From contig NZ_AP028669.1 of the NCBI RefSeq assembly GCF_041154485.1, forward strand, positions 2,480,001-2,544,000: a stretch of 64,000 nt of DNA. The letters are read 5' to 3'. The notes under the pieces are model-generated. The model made no database searches. It saw only the letters and a program-made list of their open reading frames with translations, and was not told the origin of the DNA. Position 1 is the stretch's first letter. Each line of letters starts with the position of its first letter. Positions 10,115 through 20,450 of the stretch are shown here, in pieces. The DNA is from Variovorax sp. V93 (GTDB taxonomy: Bacteria; Pseudomonadota; Gammaproteobacteria; Burkholderiales; Burkholderiaceae_C). Both the position numbers and the translations under genes were made by a program.

Positions 10115-12058
10115 ATGCCCGTCCCATTCCAACGCGTCTACATCGAGAGCGCCGGCTACTTCATGCCCGGCGAGCCCATTCCCAACGAGCGCATGGACGC
10201 CTACATCGCGCCGCTCAACCGGATGTCGGAGCGCATCAAGCGGCGCATCCTGGCCGAGAACGGCATCCTCACGCGGCACTATGCGATTGACGACGAGGGT
10301 GTGACGCGCCACACCAATGCCCAACTGGCGGCAGGTGCGATCCGCGACTGCCTGCGGCGCGGCGGTGCCGAGCTGTCGCGCGTGTCGCTGCTGGCCAGCG
10401 GCTCTTCGGGCGGCGACGCGCTGATGCCCGGCTTCGCCAACATGATCCAGGGCGAACTGGCGGCCCCGCCCATGGAAACGCTGTCAGTGCACGGCATCTG
10501 TGCCGCCGGCGTGTCGGCCATCCAGTCGGCCGCGCAGGGCATCGAGCTGGGCGCGCACCGCAGCGCGCTCGCGGTGGCCAGCGAAATGCCCTCGCGACTT
10601 TTCAAGCGCTCGCGCTTCGCGGCGCGCGGCTACGAAACCGACTTCGATTCGCACTTCCTGCGCTGGATGCTCTCCGACGGCGCGGGCGCGCTGCTGCTGT
10701 CCGACGGCACGCCCGCGCTGGCCGGCAGCCCCGGCCTGCGCCTGCGGCTGAAGTGGGTGCACCAGCGCGCGTTCTCGGGGGACTATCCGGTCTGCATGCA
10801 GCTGGGCCTGACCGAGGATCGCGCACGCGGCCATCTCGACTTCGGCTCGTGGGCCGAGGCGGAGGCGGCGGGCGCCTTGTCGCTGCGGCAGGACATTCGC
10901 CTGCTGCCGCACCTTTTCGACATCGGCATTCATGAATACGCAACGCTGGTGCAGGGCGGATGGCTCGATCCGAAGCGGGTCGACCACTTCCTGTGCCACT
11001 ACTCGTCGGAGAAATTCATTCCCGTGGTGGAGGACCTGATGGCCAAGGCCGACCTCGCCATTCCGCGCGAGCGCTGGTGGAGCAACCTGGCCTGGCGTGG
11101 CAACACGGGGGCCGCGTCGATCCTGATCATGCTGTCGGAGTTCCTGCACACCAAGGCGCTGAAGCCCGGGGAACAGATCTTCTGCTACGTGCCGGAATCG
11201 GGGCGTTTCATGGCCGCCTACATGCTGCTGGAGGTCGAGGCTGTCGAGGCGCCCGCCGGGGCGTTGGCCGGGCCGCGCATGACGGCCGAAGCGGCCCTGG
11301 ACGACGAAGCCGCGATCGCGCCGCCTCACGATCCGGCCGCCGCGCCCGAAGGCCTTGGCGCACTGCTGACCGAACTGGCCGGCATCTGGCACGACTACCG
11401 CTCGCGCGCCTGGCGCACGCCGCTGATCCGCCAGATCCGCGAGCGCCGCCTCACCTTGCCCGACTACCTGAACTGGATGGAACAGTGGGTCCCGCAGGTC
11501 CGCGAAGGCAGCCGCTGGATGCGCGAGGGCGCCGCGTCGCTGACCGGCCCGTACCAGGCGCTGGCCGCGCTGATCGACGTGCATGCGGGCGAGGAGCAGG
11601 ACGACTTCAACATCCTCTTCAGCGACTACCGGAAGGCCGGCGGCACCGTGGTGCGGATCGACGATCTGCGCCGCAATCCCGGCGGGGAGGCGCTCAACGC
11701 CTACCTGCACGGCCTGGCCGCCACGCGCAACCCGATCGGCCTGCTGGGCGCGATCTACATCATCGAGGGCACGGGCCAGCGCATCGTTCCCGCGCTGCTG
11801 CCGCTGATCAAGGCCGGCCTGAAGCTGCCGCCCGACGCCTTCCGCTTTCTCGAATACCACGGCCACAACGACGAGAACCACCTGAACCGCTGGCTCGCCG
11901 CGGTCGAGATGGTGATGGCCGTGGAAGGCGGCGAGGGCGCCGAGGGCCGGGGCCGGGCGGCCCGCCAGATCATCGATACGGCGCGCCACACGGCCGCGCT
12001 GTACCTGATGCAGTTTCAGCACATCACGGAGCGGATGCCACATGAGCCAAACGCCTGA
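10115..12058 (+). CDS. Ketosynthase III fused to haem-oxygenase-like di-iron oxidase domain
   Basis: 647 residues, about twice a normal FabH. Residues 1-385 form a thiolase-fold ketosynthase III with the full Cys-His-Asn triad: C129 in VHGICAAGVSA, H295 in CHYSSEKF and N330 in RGNTGAAS. A roughly 40-residue Ala/Pro/Asp-rich linker follows. Residues 425-640 form an all-helical domain with DVHAGEEQDD (H490, E493/E494) and EYHGHNDENHLNRW (E580, H582, D586, H589), the ligand pattern of haem-oxygenase-like non-haem di-iron oxidases such as UndA. I infer that an acyl thioester is condensed and then oxidised within one polypeptide. The product is unknown. It is embedded in the 6799-12941 operon. Confidence 0.82.
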   Translation: MPVPFQRVYIESAGYFMPGEPIPNERMDAYIAPLNRMSERIKRRILAENGILTRHYAIDDEGVTRHTNAQLAAGAIRDCLRRGGAELSRVSLLASGSSGGDALMPGFANMIQGELAAPPMETLSVHGICAAGVSAIQSAAQGIELGAHRSALAVASEMPSRLFKRSRFAARGYETDFDSHFLRWMLSDGAGALLLSDGTPALAGSPGLRLRLKWVHQRAFSGDYPVCMQLGLTEDRARGHLDFGSWAEAEAAGALSLRQDIRLLPHLFDIGIHEYATLVQGGWLDPKRVDHFLCHYSSEKFIPVVEDLMAKADLAIPRERWWSNLAWRGNTGAASILIMLSEFLHTKALKPGEQIFCYVPESGRFMAAYMLLEVEAVEAPAGALAGPRMTAEAALDDEAAIAPPHDPAAAPEGLGALLTELAGIWHDYRSRAWRTPLIRQIRERRLTLPDYLNWMEQWVPQVREGSRWMREGAASLTGPYQALAALIDVHAGEEQDDFNILFSDYRKAGGTVVRIDDLRRNPGGEALNAYLHGLAATRNPIGLLGAIYIIEGTGQRIVPALLPLIKAGLKLPPDAFRFLEYHGHNDENHLNRWLAAVEMVMAVEGGEGAEGRGRAARQIIDTARHTAALYLMQFQHITERMPHEPNA

Positions 12059-12941
12059 TTTTCTTGCGAAGGAGCACGACGAGCGCGATCCCAGTCCCTG
12101 GCTCGCGCTCTACCTGGACCAGAGCACGCCGCTGCCCGACGAGGTCAAGGCAGCGTGGCTGGCCGACTCGAGCTCGGGCTCGCGCCAGTACCTGCTGCCG
12201 TTCCTGCGCCCGGTCGCGCGGCTCACGATCATCCTGATCCAGGTGGTGAAGGTGTTCGTGCCGCGCAACTGGTCGCATTCGAAGCTGCTGCACCGGCTGC
12301 TGGCCTGGGGGCTGAAGCGCTTCGTCTCGCCGGAAGCGAACTGGCTGATCCTGCGGCATTTCCACCTGGGCTCGCAGGTGCTGGGCTTCATCGGCCGCAA
12401 TTCGCCGGCGCCCGTGGGCACGTCGCCGCTGGAGCCGGCCGACATCGATGCGCTCAAGGACGAGACCTTCCTGAAGCACGACCTGAATCTCTTCAATTTC
12501 GTGATCCGGCTGAACCAGGCGCTGCGCGACAAGGGGCTGGTGCTGGGCAAGGCGCCCCAGGTCGATTTTTCGATGATCAAGGATCCGGGCCTGCGGCTTT
12601 CGGACATGCCGCGCGGCAGGCTCAATTTCCTCGACCTGCAGAGCGCCATCGAGCTTTTCACGCCGCTGTACCAGCTGATGCTGACCGACAACGACTTCTG
12701 GCGCGCCGCCAATTCGCTGCAACTGGATGAAACCATCGGCATCTACGTCGCCACCTTGCTGGGCGCTCCGGAATACCTCATCCTGGTGAACAACAAGCAT
12801 CCGCTGGTGCCGCTTTCGACCCTGCGGGCCGGGCACCGGCTGGTCATTCACGGGTTGTCGACGGAGATGCTGCACAGCCTGCTGCGGCGCATGCAGGCTG
12901 CGCACGGGGCAACCCCCATGCCAGAGCAGCCACTTGCATAA
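12042..12941 (+). CDS. Unknown protein, last gene of the lipid-type operon
   Basis: 299 residues that I do not recognise. A hydrophobic or amphipathic stretch (RLTIILIQVVKVFVP) lies near residue 65, followed by a basic segment and a mostly helical-looking chain. It has no evident signal peptide and no catalytic motif I can name. The start overlaps the end of the ketosynthase fusion gene by 17 bp, so its expression is likely tied to that gene and it may be a membrane-associated partner or carrier for the pathway. Codon use matches its neighbours. Confidence 0.8.
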   Translation: MSQTPDFLAKEHDERDPSPWLALYLDQSTPLPDEVKAAWLADSSSGSRQYLLPFLRPVARLTIILIQVVKVFVPRNWSHSKLLHRLLAWGLKRFVSPEANWLILRHFHLGSQVLGFIGRNSPAPVGTSPLEPADIDALKDETFLKHDLNLFNFVIRLNQALRDKGLVLGKAPQVDFSMIKDPGLRLSDMPRGRLNFLDLQSAIELFTPLYQLMLTDNDFWRAANSLQLDETIGIYVATLLGAPEYLILVNNKHPLVPLSTLRAGHRLVIHGLSTEMLHSLLRRMQAAHGATPMPEQPLA

Positions 12942-12958
12942 GCGTATGCTGCCCCCAG

Positions 12959-13327
12959 ATGCAATCCATGAACACGACCCATAATCCGTCTCCCAAGACC
13001 GATCTGGCAGTGACCCACGTGCTGGCTCAACTGCTTGAGCGGCTTGAGCACAGTGCCGTCCCCGTAGGCGCCGAGCAATACCGCTCGGTGGTAGAACACT
13101 TGGTGTACGAATTCAACGACGTCGAACCGGGCGCTGACCTCGGCCGTCTGCTCGACGCCTATCCTGCTGCCGCCGAGGTCTACGAAAACCTCAATTACCA
13201 ACATGCCGGCCTCTGCCGCTCGGCGCTCGACACGGCGCTTGCAGCCGAAGTCAGCGCGAGAGAAGCCATTGCACGTGCCATGCGCAACACTGAACCGAAA
13301 AAGGACAAAGCCGATGGCCAAAGCTGA
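12959..13327 (+). CDS. Conserved-looking small hypothetical protein
   Basis: 122 residues starting MQSMNTTHNP; the second ATG at 12968 is an equally good start. Soluble and acidic, with a helical middle (LAQLLERLEHSAVPVGAEQYRSVVEHL in outline) and no motif that I recognise. The tail is Lys-rich (EPKKDKADGQS) and overlaps the next small gene by 14 bp, which suggests translational coupling. It follows the lipid-type operon by 17 bp and could be a distal member, but nothing in its sequence links it to lipid chemistry. Confidence 0.65.
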   Translation: MQSMNTTHNPSPKTDLAVTHVLAQLLERLEHSAVPVGAEQYRSVVEHLVYEFNDVEPGADLGRLLDAYPAAAEVYENLNYQHAGLCRSALDTALAAEVSAREAIARAMRNTEPKKDKADGQS

Positions 13328-13544
13328 GGTCAAGACCGCCGTCGTGGCCGATGGCCTGCGTTACAAATCGAAGGCGCCGGGCTCTCCGTTCCGTGCCTCG
13401 GCGTCGTTCAGCGGGGCGACCATGTCCTGCTTCATGTGCGGAAAGCACCGTGTGCGGTCGCAATTGCGCACCCGCCAGGTGCTGGGCAAGTCGCAAACCG
13501 TTTGTGCACCCTCGTGCAAGGCGCTCGACGAATCCCTTGAATAA
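13314..13544 (+). CDS. Small cysteine-motif protein
   Basis: 76 residues from the ATG at 13314 (MAKAEVKTAVV), which sits in the tail of the preceding gene; a longer frame to 13203 is its shadow. The second half contains CFMCGKHR and, 24 residues later, CAPSC, giving four cysteines in a CxxC-n-CxxxC arrangement able to bind zinc. This could be a small zinc-ribbon nucleic-acid or protein-binding factor, but I do not recognise the family. Confidence 0.6.
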   Translation: MAKAEVKTAVVADGLRYKSKAPGSPFRASASFSGATMSCFMCGKHRVRSQLRTRQVLGKSQTVCAPSCKALDESLE

Positions 13545-13657
13545 ACCGGATTCGCCGGCCTAGCAGGGCCGGGCGACGCCTTGGCGACATGGCCGAGCGC
13601 GCGCATTGCAGATTTTCTTTCCAAATCCCCTGCAACCGATATACAGTTGGACACAAT

Positions 13658-13676
13658 TGATGCATTTATTGCATCA
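13658..13676. promoter_or_regulatory. Perfect 7-bp inverted repeat upstream of 13767
   Basis: TGATGCATTTATTGCATCA consists of two 7-bp arms around a 5-bp AT spacer, in an unusually AT-rich 130-bp stretch ahead of the gene at 13767. A dimeric repressor could bind it. No terminator-like T run follows, so an operator is more likely than a terminator. The rest of 13545-13766 holds no gene that I can see. Confidence 0.4.
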
Positions 13677-13766
13677 GTCAAAAGTTCTAATTTGTAGTCG
13701 ATGGCAAATGATTTTGTGTATATGCAATAACGCCCGAGGCCGGGCGATTTGCGGAAGGAATCTGCA

Positions 13767-14348
13767 ATGAACAAGTCGCGCCACGTGGTCATGCAGGTGG
13801 TCAAGCGTTCCTCCGGCAGTGCGACGCACCATGTGGAATTCCTCATGGACAACATCTTTGCGGAGCGCCTGCGCCAATTGCGCTCGCTGGTTCCACCGCT
13901 GGGCAGCCTCAACAAGCAGCGCGACCTGGTGATCGACAAGGTGCGCGCGCGCCTTCCGAACGCCGTCTGGCGCACCGGAAGCCAGGTCGATGATGGCGTG
14001 GAGGGCTCCTGCATCGTCATTGCGGCAGAGGGCTCGTTCAATTGCGGCGGCAAGGACCGCAATACGCGCGAAAAGCTGGTGACCTACAACTTTTCGATTT
14101 CGCGCCTGATCGAATTGCACGCCGAACGCCCCGATGGCGAAACCCTCTACATCCGCGACGGCACCTTTGCCAACGACGAGCCCGCCGAGTCGGCCGCGGG
14201 CCTGTGGGTGGCTTCGCTGACCGAACAGGAAACCGTGATGCGCGTTCCGGATGCCCCTTCGGACTTCGACACCCTGCACGACCTGGCCATGCGCCCCGAA
14301 CAGCGGCCGGCTGTCAGCCCTCCCACCCACCGGGCCAGTTTCTACTGA
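13767..14348 (+). CDS. Hypothetical protein
   Basis: 193 residues starting MNKSRHVVMQVVKRSSG at the ATG at 13767, which has GGAAGGAA 8 nt upstream; the ATG at 13749 lacks such a site. Nothing in it identifies a family. It contains a basic N-terminal half (RLRQLRSLVPPLGSLNKQRDL) and ends in a Pro-rich tail (RPAVSPPTHRASFY). No signal peptide or membrane segment is seen. It stands alone behind an AT-rich upstream region with a palindrome, and converges on the next gene with a 7-bp tail overlap. Confidence 0.65.
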   Translation: MNKSRHVVMQVVKRSSGSATHHVEFLMDNIFAERLRQLRSLVPPLGSLNKQRDLVIDKVRARLPNAVWRTGSQVDDGVEGSCIVIAAEGSFNCGGKDRNTREKLVTYNFSISRLIELHAERPDGETLYIRDGTFANDEPAESAAGLWVASLTEQETVMRVPDAPSDFDTLHDLAMRPEQRPAVSPPTHRASFY

Positions 14349-15178
14349 AGAGCCTCGGCCGCCGCGCCCACAGGCGTGTATTGCACGCGGTTGTTCTCGA
14401 GCCAGCGTGCCGACAGGCTGCTGTCCTGCTGCGCCGGATGGAAATCGGCGCGAAAGTAACTGCGCCAGGACCGCCAGTTGCCGCTGAACAAGCCGCCTCT
14501 GCCGAGCAGGATGCGCGCGGCGCTCTTCCAGGTCGCCCATTTCCACAGCTGGCCTTCGCGGCGCAGGTTGTCGGCGGTCTGGCGCATCAGGTCGCCCAGG
14601 AACATCAGGGTCACGCGCCGGAACCAGCGCTTGCGCCAGGCGCCGGACCCTTGCGCAGCCTGGTAGATGTCGAAGGCCACGGCCTTGTGCTCCAGTTCTT
14701 CGGCGCTGTGCCAGAGCCACATGGTGCGCAGCCGCGGCTCGGCGCCGTCGAGCACCTGGGGATGGGCGAGCAGCCACTCGGCGAACATGGCGGTGAAGTG
14801 TTCGGTGGCCGCGGTGGCTGCCAGCGCATGGCGTGGATCGGCGCCCTCCAGCAACTGCATGCGCCTGGAGGCACGGGGCGTCCAGCCGTCCACCAGACCC
14901 TGGTCCTGCAGATGGGTGTTGAAAAGCGAATGAATGCGCCGGTGCGTGGCCTCCTGGCCGATGAAGCCGCGCACGTCGGCACGAAGCGCTTCCTGCGCTT
15001 GCGCCGGCAGCGTGGCGGCGGCGTCGCGCACGGCGTCGATGAAGAACTGCTCGCCGAATGGAAAGCTCATCGACAGCGCATTGAAAAAGGCGGTGGAGAA
15101 TGCGTCGCCGCCGCACCAGTTGCGGTCGAATGGGGTCTGCAGGTCGATCAGAAGGCGGCGCACCACAAGATCGGTCAT
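14342..15178 (-). CDS. Predicted metal-dependent hydrolase (ferritin-like, PF10118-type)
   Basis: 278 residues from the ATG at 15178 (MTDLVVRRLLIDLQTPFDRNW); the frame runs 40 codons further up but through the regulator promoter. The chain matches the predicted metal-dependent hydrolase family in layout: FGEQFFIDAVRD, IGQEATHRRIH and HSAEELEHKAVAFD provide paired Glu and His residues for a di-metal centre in a helical bundle. The activity of this family is poorly defined. It is transcribed away from the TetR gene, and two matching palindromes lie between them, so it is probably the repressor's target. Confidence 0.85.
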   Translation of the reverse strand: MTDLVVRRLLIDLQTPFDRNWCGGDAFSTAFFNALSMSFPFGEQFFIDAVRDAAATLPAQAQEALRADVRGFIGQEATHRRIHSLFNTHLQDQGLVDGWTPRASRRMQLLEGADPRHALAATAATEHFTAMFAEWLLAHPQVLDGAEPRLRTMWLWHSAEELEHKAVAFDIYQAAQGSGAWRKRWFRRVTLMFLGDLMRQTADNLRREGQLWKWATWKSAARILLGRGGLFSGNWRSWRSYFRADFHPAQQDSSLSARWLENNRVQYTPVGAAAEALQ

Positions 15179-15205
15179 GGCGGATTTTCCTTGGAAAATG
15201 CAATG

Positions 15206-15223
15206 TGGTACATATTCGTACCA
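15206..15223. promoter_or_regulatory. TetR operator candidate, site 1
   Basis: TGGTACATATTCGTACCA is a perfect inverted repeat with 6-bp arms (TGGTAC/GTACCA) and a 6-bp centre. It lies 28-45 bp upstream of the hydrolase start at 15178, where a minus-strand core promoter would be. The same arms recur at 15250-15267. Confidence 0.7.
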
Positions 15224-15249
15224 ATTTCCGGCATGGTGCGCCCCACGGC

Positions 15250-15267
15250 TGGTACCGTCAAGTACCA
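15250..15267. promoter_or_regulatory. TetR operator candidate, site 2
   Basis: TGGTACCGTCAAGTACCA has the same arms and spacing as the site at 15206-15223 but a different centre. It ends 23 bp before the TetR start, which suits autoregulation. The two sites are centred 44 bp apart, roughly four helical turns. Confidence 0.7.
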
Positions 15268-15290
15268 ATGCGGAGGACAATGTCTTCTCC

Positions 15291-15923
15291 ATGAGCATCG
15301 CGATCGAAAAACCAGCCCTTGCCGCCCCCTCTGCAGAACCGGCCCCTGAGCACTACGCCCGGTTGCTGGAAGGCATGGCGCGCGCCGTGGCCGCGAAGGG
15401 CTACGCGGACTCCACCATTGCCGACATCGTGCGCGAGGCCGCTGTTTCGCGCCGCACCTTCTACGAGCACTTCACGACCAAGTCGGAGTGCCTGATTGCG
15501 CTGTACGAGGCGGCCAGCAAGCTGGCGCTGCGCGCCGTGAGCGAGGCCTTCGATCCGGCGCAACCCTGGCATGCGCAGGTGGAGCGGACGATCACCGCGT
15601 ATTTCGACTACCTCGCGCAGGACCCGGCGCTGCTGCGCACGCTGTTCGTCGAGATCCTCGGCCTGGGCATGCCGGGGCTGGCGGCGCGGCGCCGGGTGAA
15701 CGGCGAAATCGCCGGCTTCATCCAGGCTGCCATCAACAGCGGCGGTGGCGGGCACGGCGGCCTTGCGGCGCACCTCACGAGCGAAATGGCGATGACCGTG
15801 GTGGGCGGCATCAACGAACTGGTGCTGCAGGCCATCGAGCAGGACCGCGTGGGTGACCTGGGCCAACTGGTGGCGCCGGCCACGCGCCTGGTGCGCGCGG
15901 TGGCGGCCGAGAGCGCCAGGTAG
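15291..15923 (+). CDS. TetR family transcriptional regulator
   Basis: 210 residues from the ATG at 15291 (MSIAIEKPALAAPSAEP). The N-terminal helix-turn-helix is clear: STIADIVREAAVSRRTFYEHF at about residues 42-62 followed by TKSECLIALYE. The C-terminal ligand domain is helical and variable, so the inducer cannot be inferred. It is divergent from the metal-dependent hydrolase gene, and the shared 112-bp region holds two 18-bp palindromes, which suggests that it represses both genes. A GGAGG 14 nt before the ATG is somewhat distant. Confidence 0.92.
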   Translation: MSIAIEKPALAAPSAEPAPEHYARLLEGMARAVAAKGYADSTIADIVREAAVSRRTFYEHFTTKSECLIALYEAASKLALRAVSEAFDPAQPWHAQVERTITAYFDYLAQDPALLRTLFVEILGLGMPGLAARRRVNGEIAGFIQAAINSGGGGHGGLAAHLTSEMAMTVVGGINELVLQAIEQDRVGDLGQLVAPATRLVRAVAAESAR

Positions 15924-15931
15924 CGAGAGCG

Positions 15932-16299
15932 TCAGGCGGGCCTGGCCTGCGCCGGATCGTAGAAGAACTCTTCCTGGGCGATGCGCTCGCCCTCCCAGCG
16001 CTGCCAGGCGAGCTCTTCCATGCGCATGGCCTTGCCGTCCTTGAAGCGGAAATCGAAGACCCAGCGGATCACCACGTGTTCGCCGTTCACGAACACCGGC
16101 CGCACACAGGTCGAAACCACCGAGGCGGTGCGGTCCAGCGTCGCCTGCTCGCGGGCAACCAGCGCGCTGCGGCCGCGCCGGGGCTCGGCCTGGTTCTCGC
16201 GCATGGTCGCGTCCTCGGTGTAGTAGTCCTCGATGGCCTGGGCGTGCGCGCCGCTTTCCACGGCGGCAACGAAGGCCTCGAGTCTTTCCGTGGTGGGCA

Positions 16300-16300
<1 letters not shown>
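15932..16300 (-). CDS. SnoaL-like / NTF2-like protein
   Basis: 122 residues. MPTTERLEAFVAAVESGAHA, the YTEDATMRENQAEPRRG stretch and the alternating strands VVIRWVFDFRFKDG and MRMEELAWQRW fit a small NTF2-fold cone protein of the SnoaL-like group, often an isomerase, hydratase or ligand-binding protein. No catalytic assignment is possible. It shares one base with the hppA stop codon (TGATG arrangement), so it is probably read from the same transcript. Confidence 0.75.
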
Positions 16301-18828
<2,528 letters not shown>

Positions 18829-19082
18829 GCTTTGCTTCTCCATTCGTTCGTTGTGACTAGTGGAGACGGACAGCATGGGTCCTGCGCGCAACGCGTACGG
18901 GACCCAGGTTTTCCGTCGCGTTGCTTCCTCGAAGCTCGCAGCACCAAGGTGCGGAGCCGATTGGCCAACGGGTGCAATTTACAGGCAAAAACCAGAACGT
19001 GTGCGACCGGGCCGCGACACGGAAAGTAAACTCCGGGTTTGTCCCCATCTCCCTCTCATACTTTCAACTACTCGAAAACGTC

Positions 19083-19610
19083 ATGTCCTTCGACAAAGTC
19101 TCCCCCGGCAAGAACATCCCCGACGCCTTCAATGTCGTGATCGAAATCCCGATGAACGCCGACCCGATCAAGTACGAAGTCGACAAGGAATCGGGTGCGA
19201 TCTTCGTGGACCGCTTCATGACGACCGCGATGTACTACCCGGCCAACTACGGCTACGTGCCGCAGACCCTCTCCGGCGATGGCGACCCGGTCGACGTGCT
19301 GGTGATCGCGCCGTATCCGCTCTTGCCCGGCGTCGTGGTGCCGTGCCGTCCGCTCGGCATCCTGATGATGGAAGACGAAGCCGGCGTCGACGGCAAGGTG
19401 CTGGCCGTGCCCACCGACAAGGTGCTGCCGATCTACAGCCACTGGAAGTCGGTCGACGACGTGAACCCGATGCGCCTGAAGGCCATCAGCCACTTCTTCG
19501 AGCACTACAAGGACCTGGAAGCCGGCAAATGGGTCAAGGTGCTGGGCTGGGAAGGCATCGACGCGGCCAAGAAGGAAGTCGTCGACGGCATCGCTGCCTA
19601 CAAGAAGTAA
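19083..19610 (+). CDS. ppa: Inorganic pyrophosphatase (soluble, family I)
   Basis: 175 residues, the normal family I length. Cytoplasmic PPase hydrolyses PPi to keep biosynthetic reactions moving. Conserved elements are [23 protein letters not shown], the signature DGDPVDVLV with its three aspartates, and the late YKDLE and KWVKV stretches. The ATG at 19083 is chosen because the canonical N-terminus ([11 protein letters not shown]) begins there; the longer frame upstream is the untranslated leader. It is divergent from the proton-pumping PPase gene, 254 bp apart. Confidence 0.97.
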   Translation: MSFDKVSPGKNIPDAFNVVIEIPMNADPIKYEVDKESGAIFVDRFMTTAMYYPANYGYVPQTLSGDGDPVDVLVIAPYPLLPGVVVPCRPLGILMMEDEAGVDGKVLAVPTDKVLPIYSHWKSVDDVNPMRLKAISHFFEHYKDLEAGKWVKVLGWEGIDAAKKEVVDGIAAYKK

Positions 19611-19619
19611 TCGGCTGCC

Positions 19620-20372
19620 TCAGCGCTGGGCCGCGTCGCCGGCCAGCCGCATCCACTCGCGATTGACGGAGCGGGCGTGCGAGTTCCAGTGGCGCGCGGC
19701 CTGCTGGAGTTCGCTCCATTGGCGCTGTGCGCCGGTGGCGTCGCCTTGTTCGGCCAGCCAGGCAATGTAGCGGGCGCGGGCCTCGACCGTGTTGTACTGG
19801 CTCAACGCGGCCTCGAAGGCCTCGCGTGCCTCTGCATGGCGCCCATCGGCAGCGAGCGCGCGGGCGCTGAGCACGGCGACTTCGTCCCGGCGGTAGTCGT
19901 CGCGCGAGGCGCGCAGGGCCTGGAGCGCCTGCAGCGCTTCGCGGCCTGAAGCCGCGCCGCCCGCGGCCAGCAGTGCGCTGGCCAAGCCAAATTGCAACTC
20001 GGGATCGGATGCGAGCGGGCCCTTCAGGGCGTCGCGATAGTGTCCGACCGCATCGCCAGCCTGGCCCCTGCCGAGCGCGGCCTTGGCGAGGCGCAGCTTG
20101 TTCTGGGCGGTGGGGGCCAGATCGTAGGCCTCGGTGGCCGCGCGGTACTCGCGCTCGGGGTCGATGAGGCCGATGGCTGCGCTTGCCACCTTGCCGGCGG
20201 TACGCTGCATGCGGGAAGCAGGCAGGTACTCGACCACAAAGTACACGATGCTGCCCAGCAGGGGGAAGCTGAAAAGAATGATGAGCCAGTACATCTGCTT
20301 GCCATGGCGCATCGCATGCACGGCGAAGAACAGCGCAATGAGGATGTGCAGCCCCAGTCCGACGAACGGCAT
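19620..20372 (-). CDS. Membrane-anchored tetratricopeptide-repeat protein
   Basis: 250 residues. Two N-terminal hydrophobic helices (LGLHILIALFFAVHAM and MYWLIILFSFPLLGSIVYFVVEYL) are followed by a soluble part with several degenerate TPR units, for example AYDLAPTAQNKLRLAKAALGRGQAGDAVGHY in outline. TPRs usually scaffold protein contacts, and the partner is unknown. The N-terminal piece resembles the PLD-nuclease-N type two-helix domain. The gene converges on ppa with a 9-bp gap. Confidence 0.82.
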   Translation of the reverse strand: MPFVGLGLHILIALFFAVHAMRHGKQMYWLIILFSFPLLGSIVYFVVEYLPASRMQRTAGKVASAAIGLIDPEREYRAATEAYDLAPTAQNKLRLAKAALGRGQAGDAVGHYRDALKGPLASDPELQFGLASALLAAGGAASGREALQALQALRASRDDYRRDEVAVLSARALAADGRHAEAREAFEAALSQYNTVEARARYIAWLAEQGDATGAQRQWSELQQAARHWNSHARSVNREWMRLAGDAAQR

Positions 20373-20450
20373 CGGTTTCTTTCTGTTGTTGTACCGGGCG
20401 CGTTTATAGCAGCCCCCGATTGCAGCGAACCGGCCGCAATCCGCCGCGCC

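Noticed and set aside
13638..13655. Second LexA-like box (CAACCGATATACAGTTG)
   Set aside because: It lacks the CTG-N10-CAG spacing; only a 4-bp inverted pair is present.
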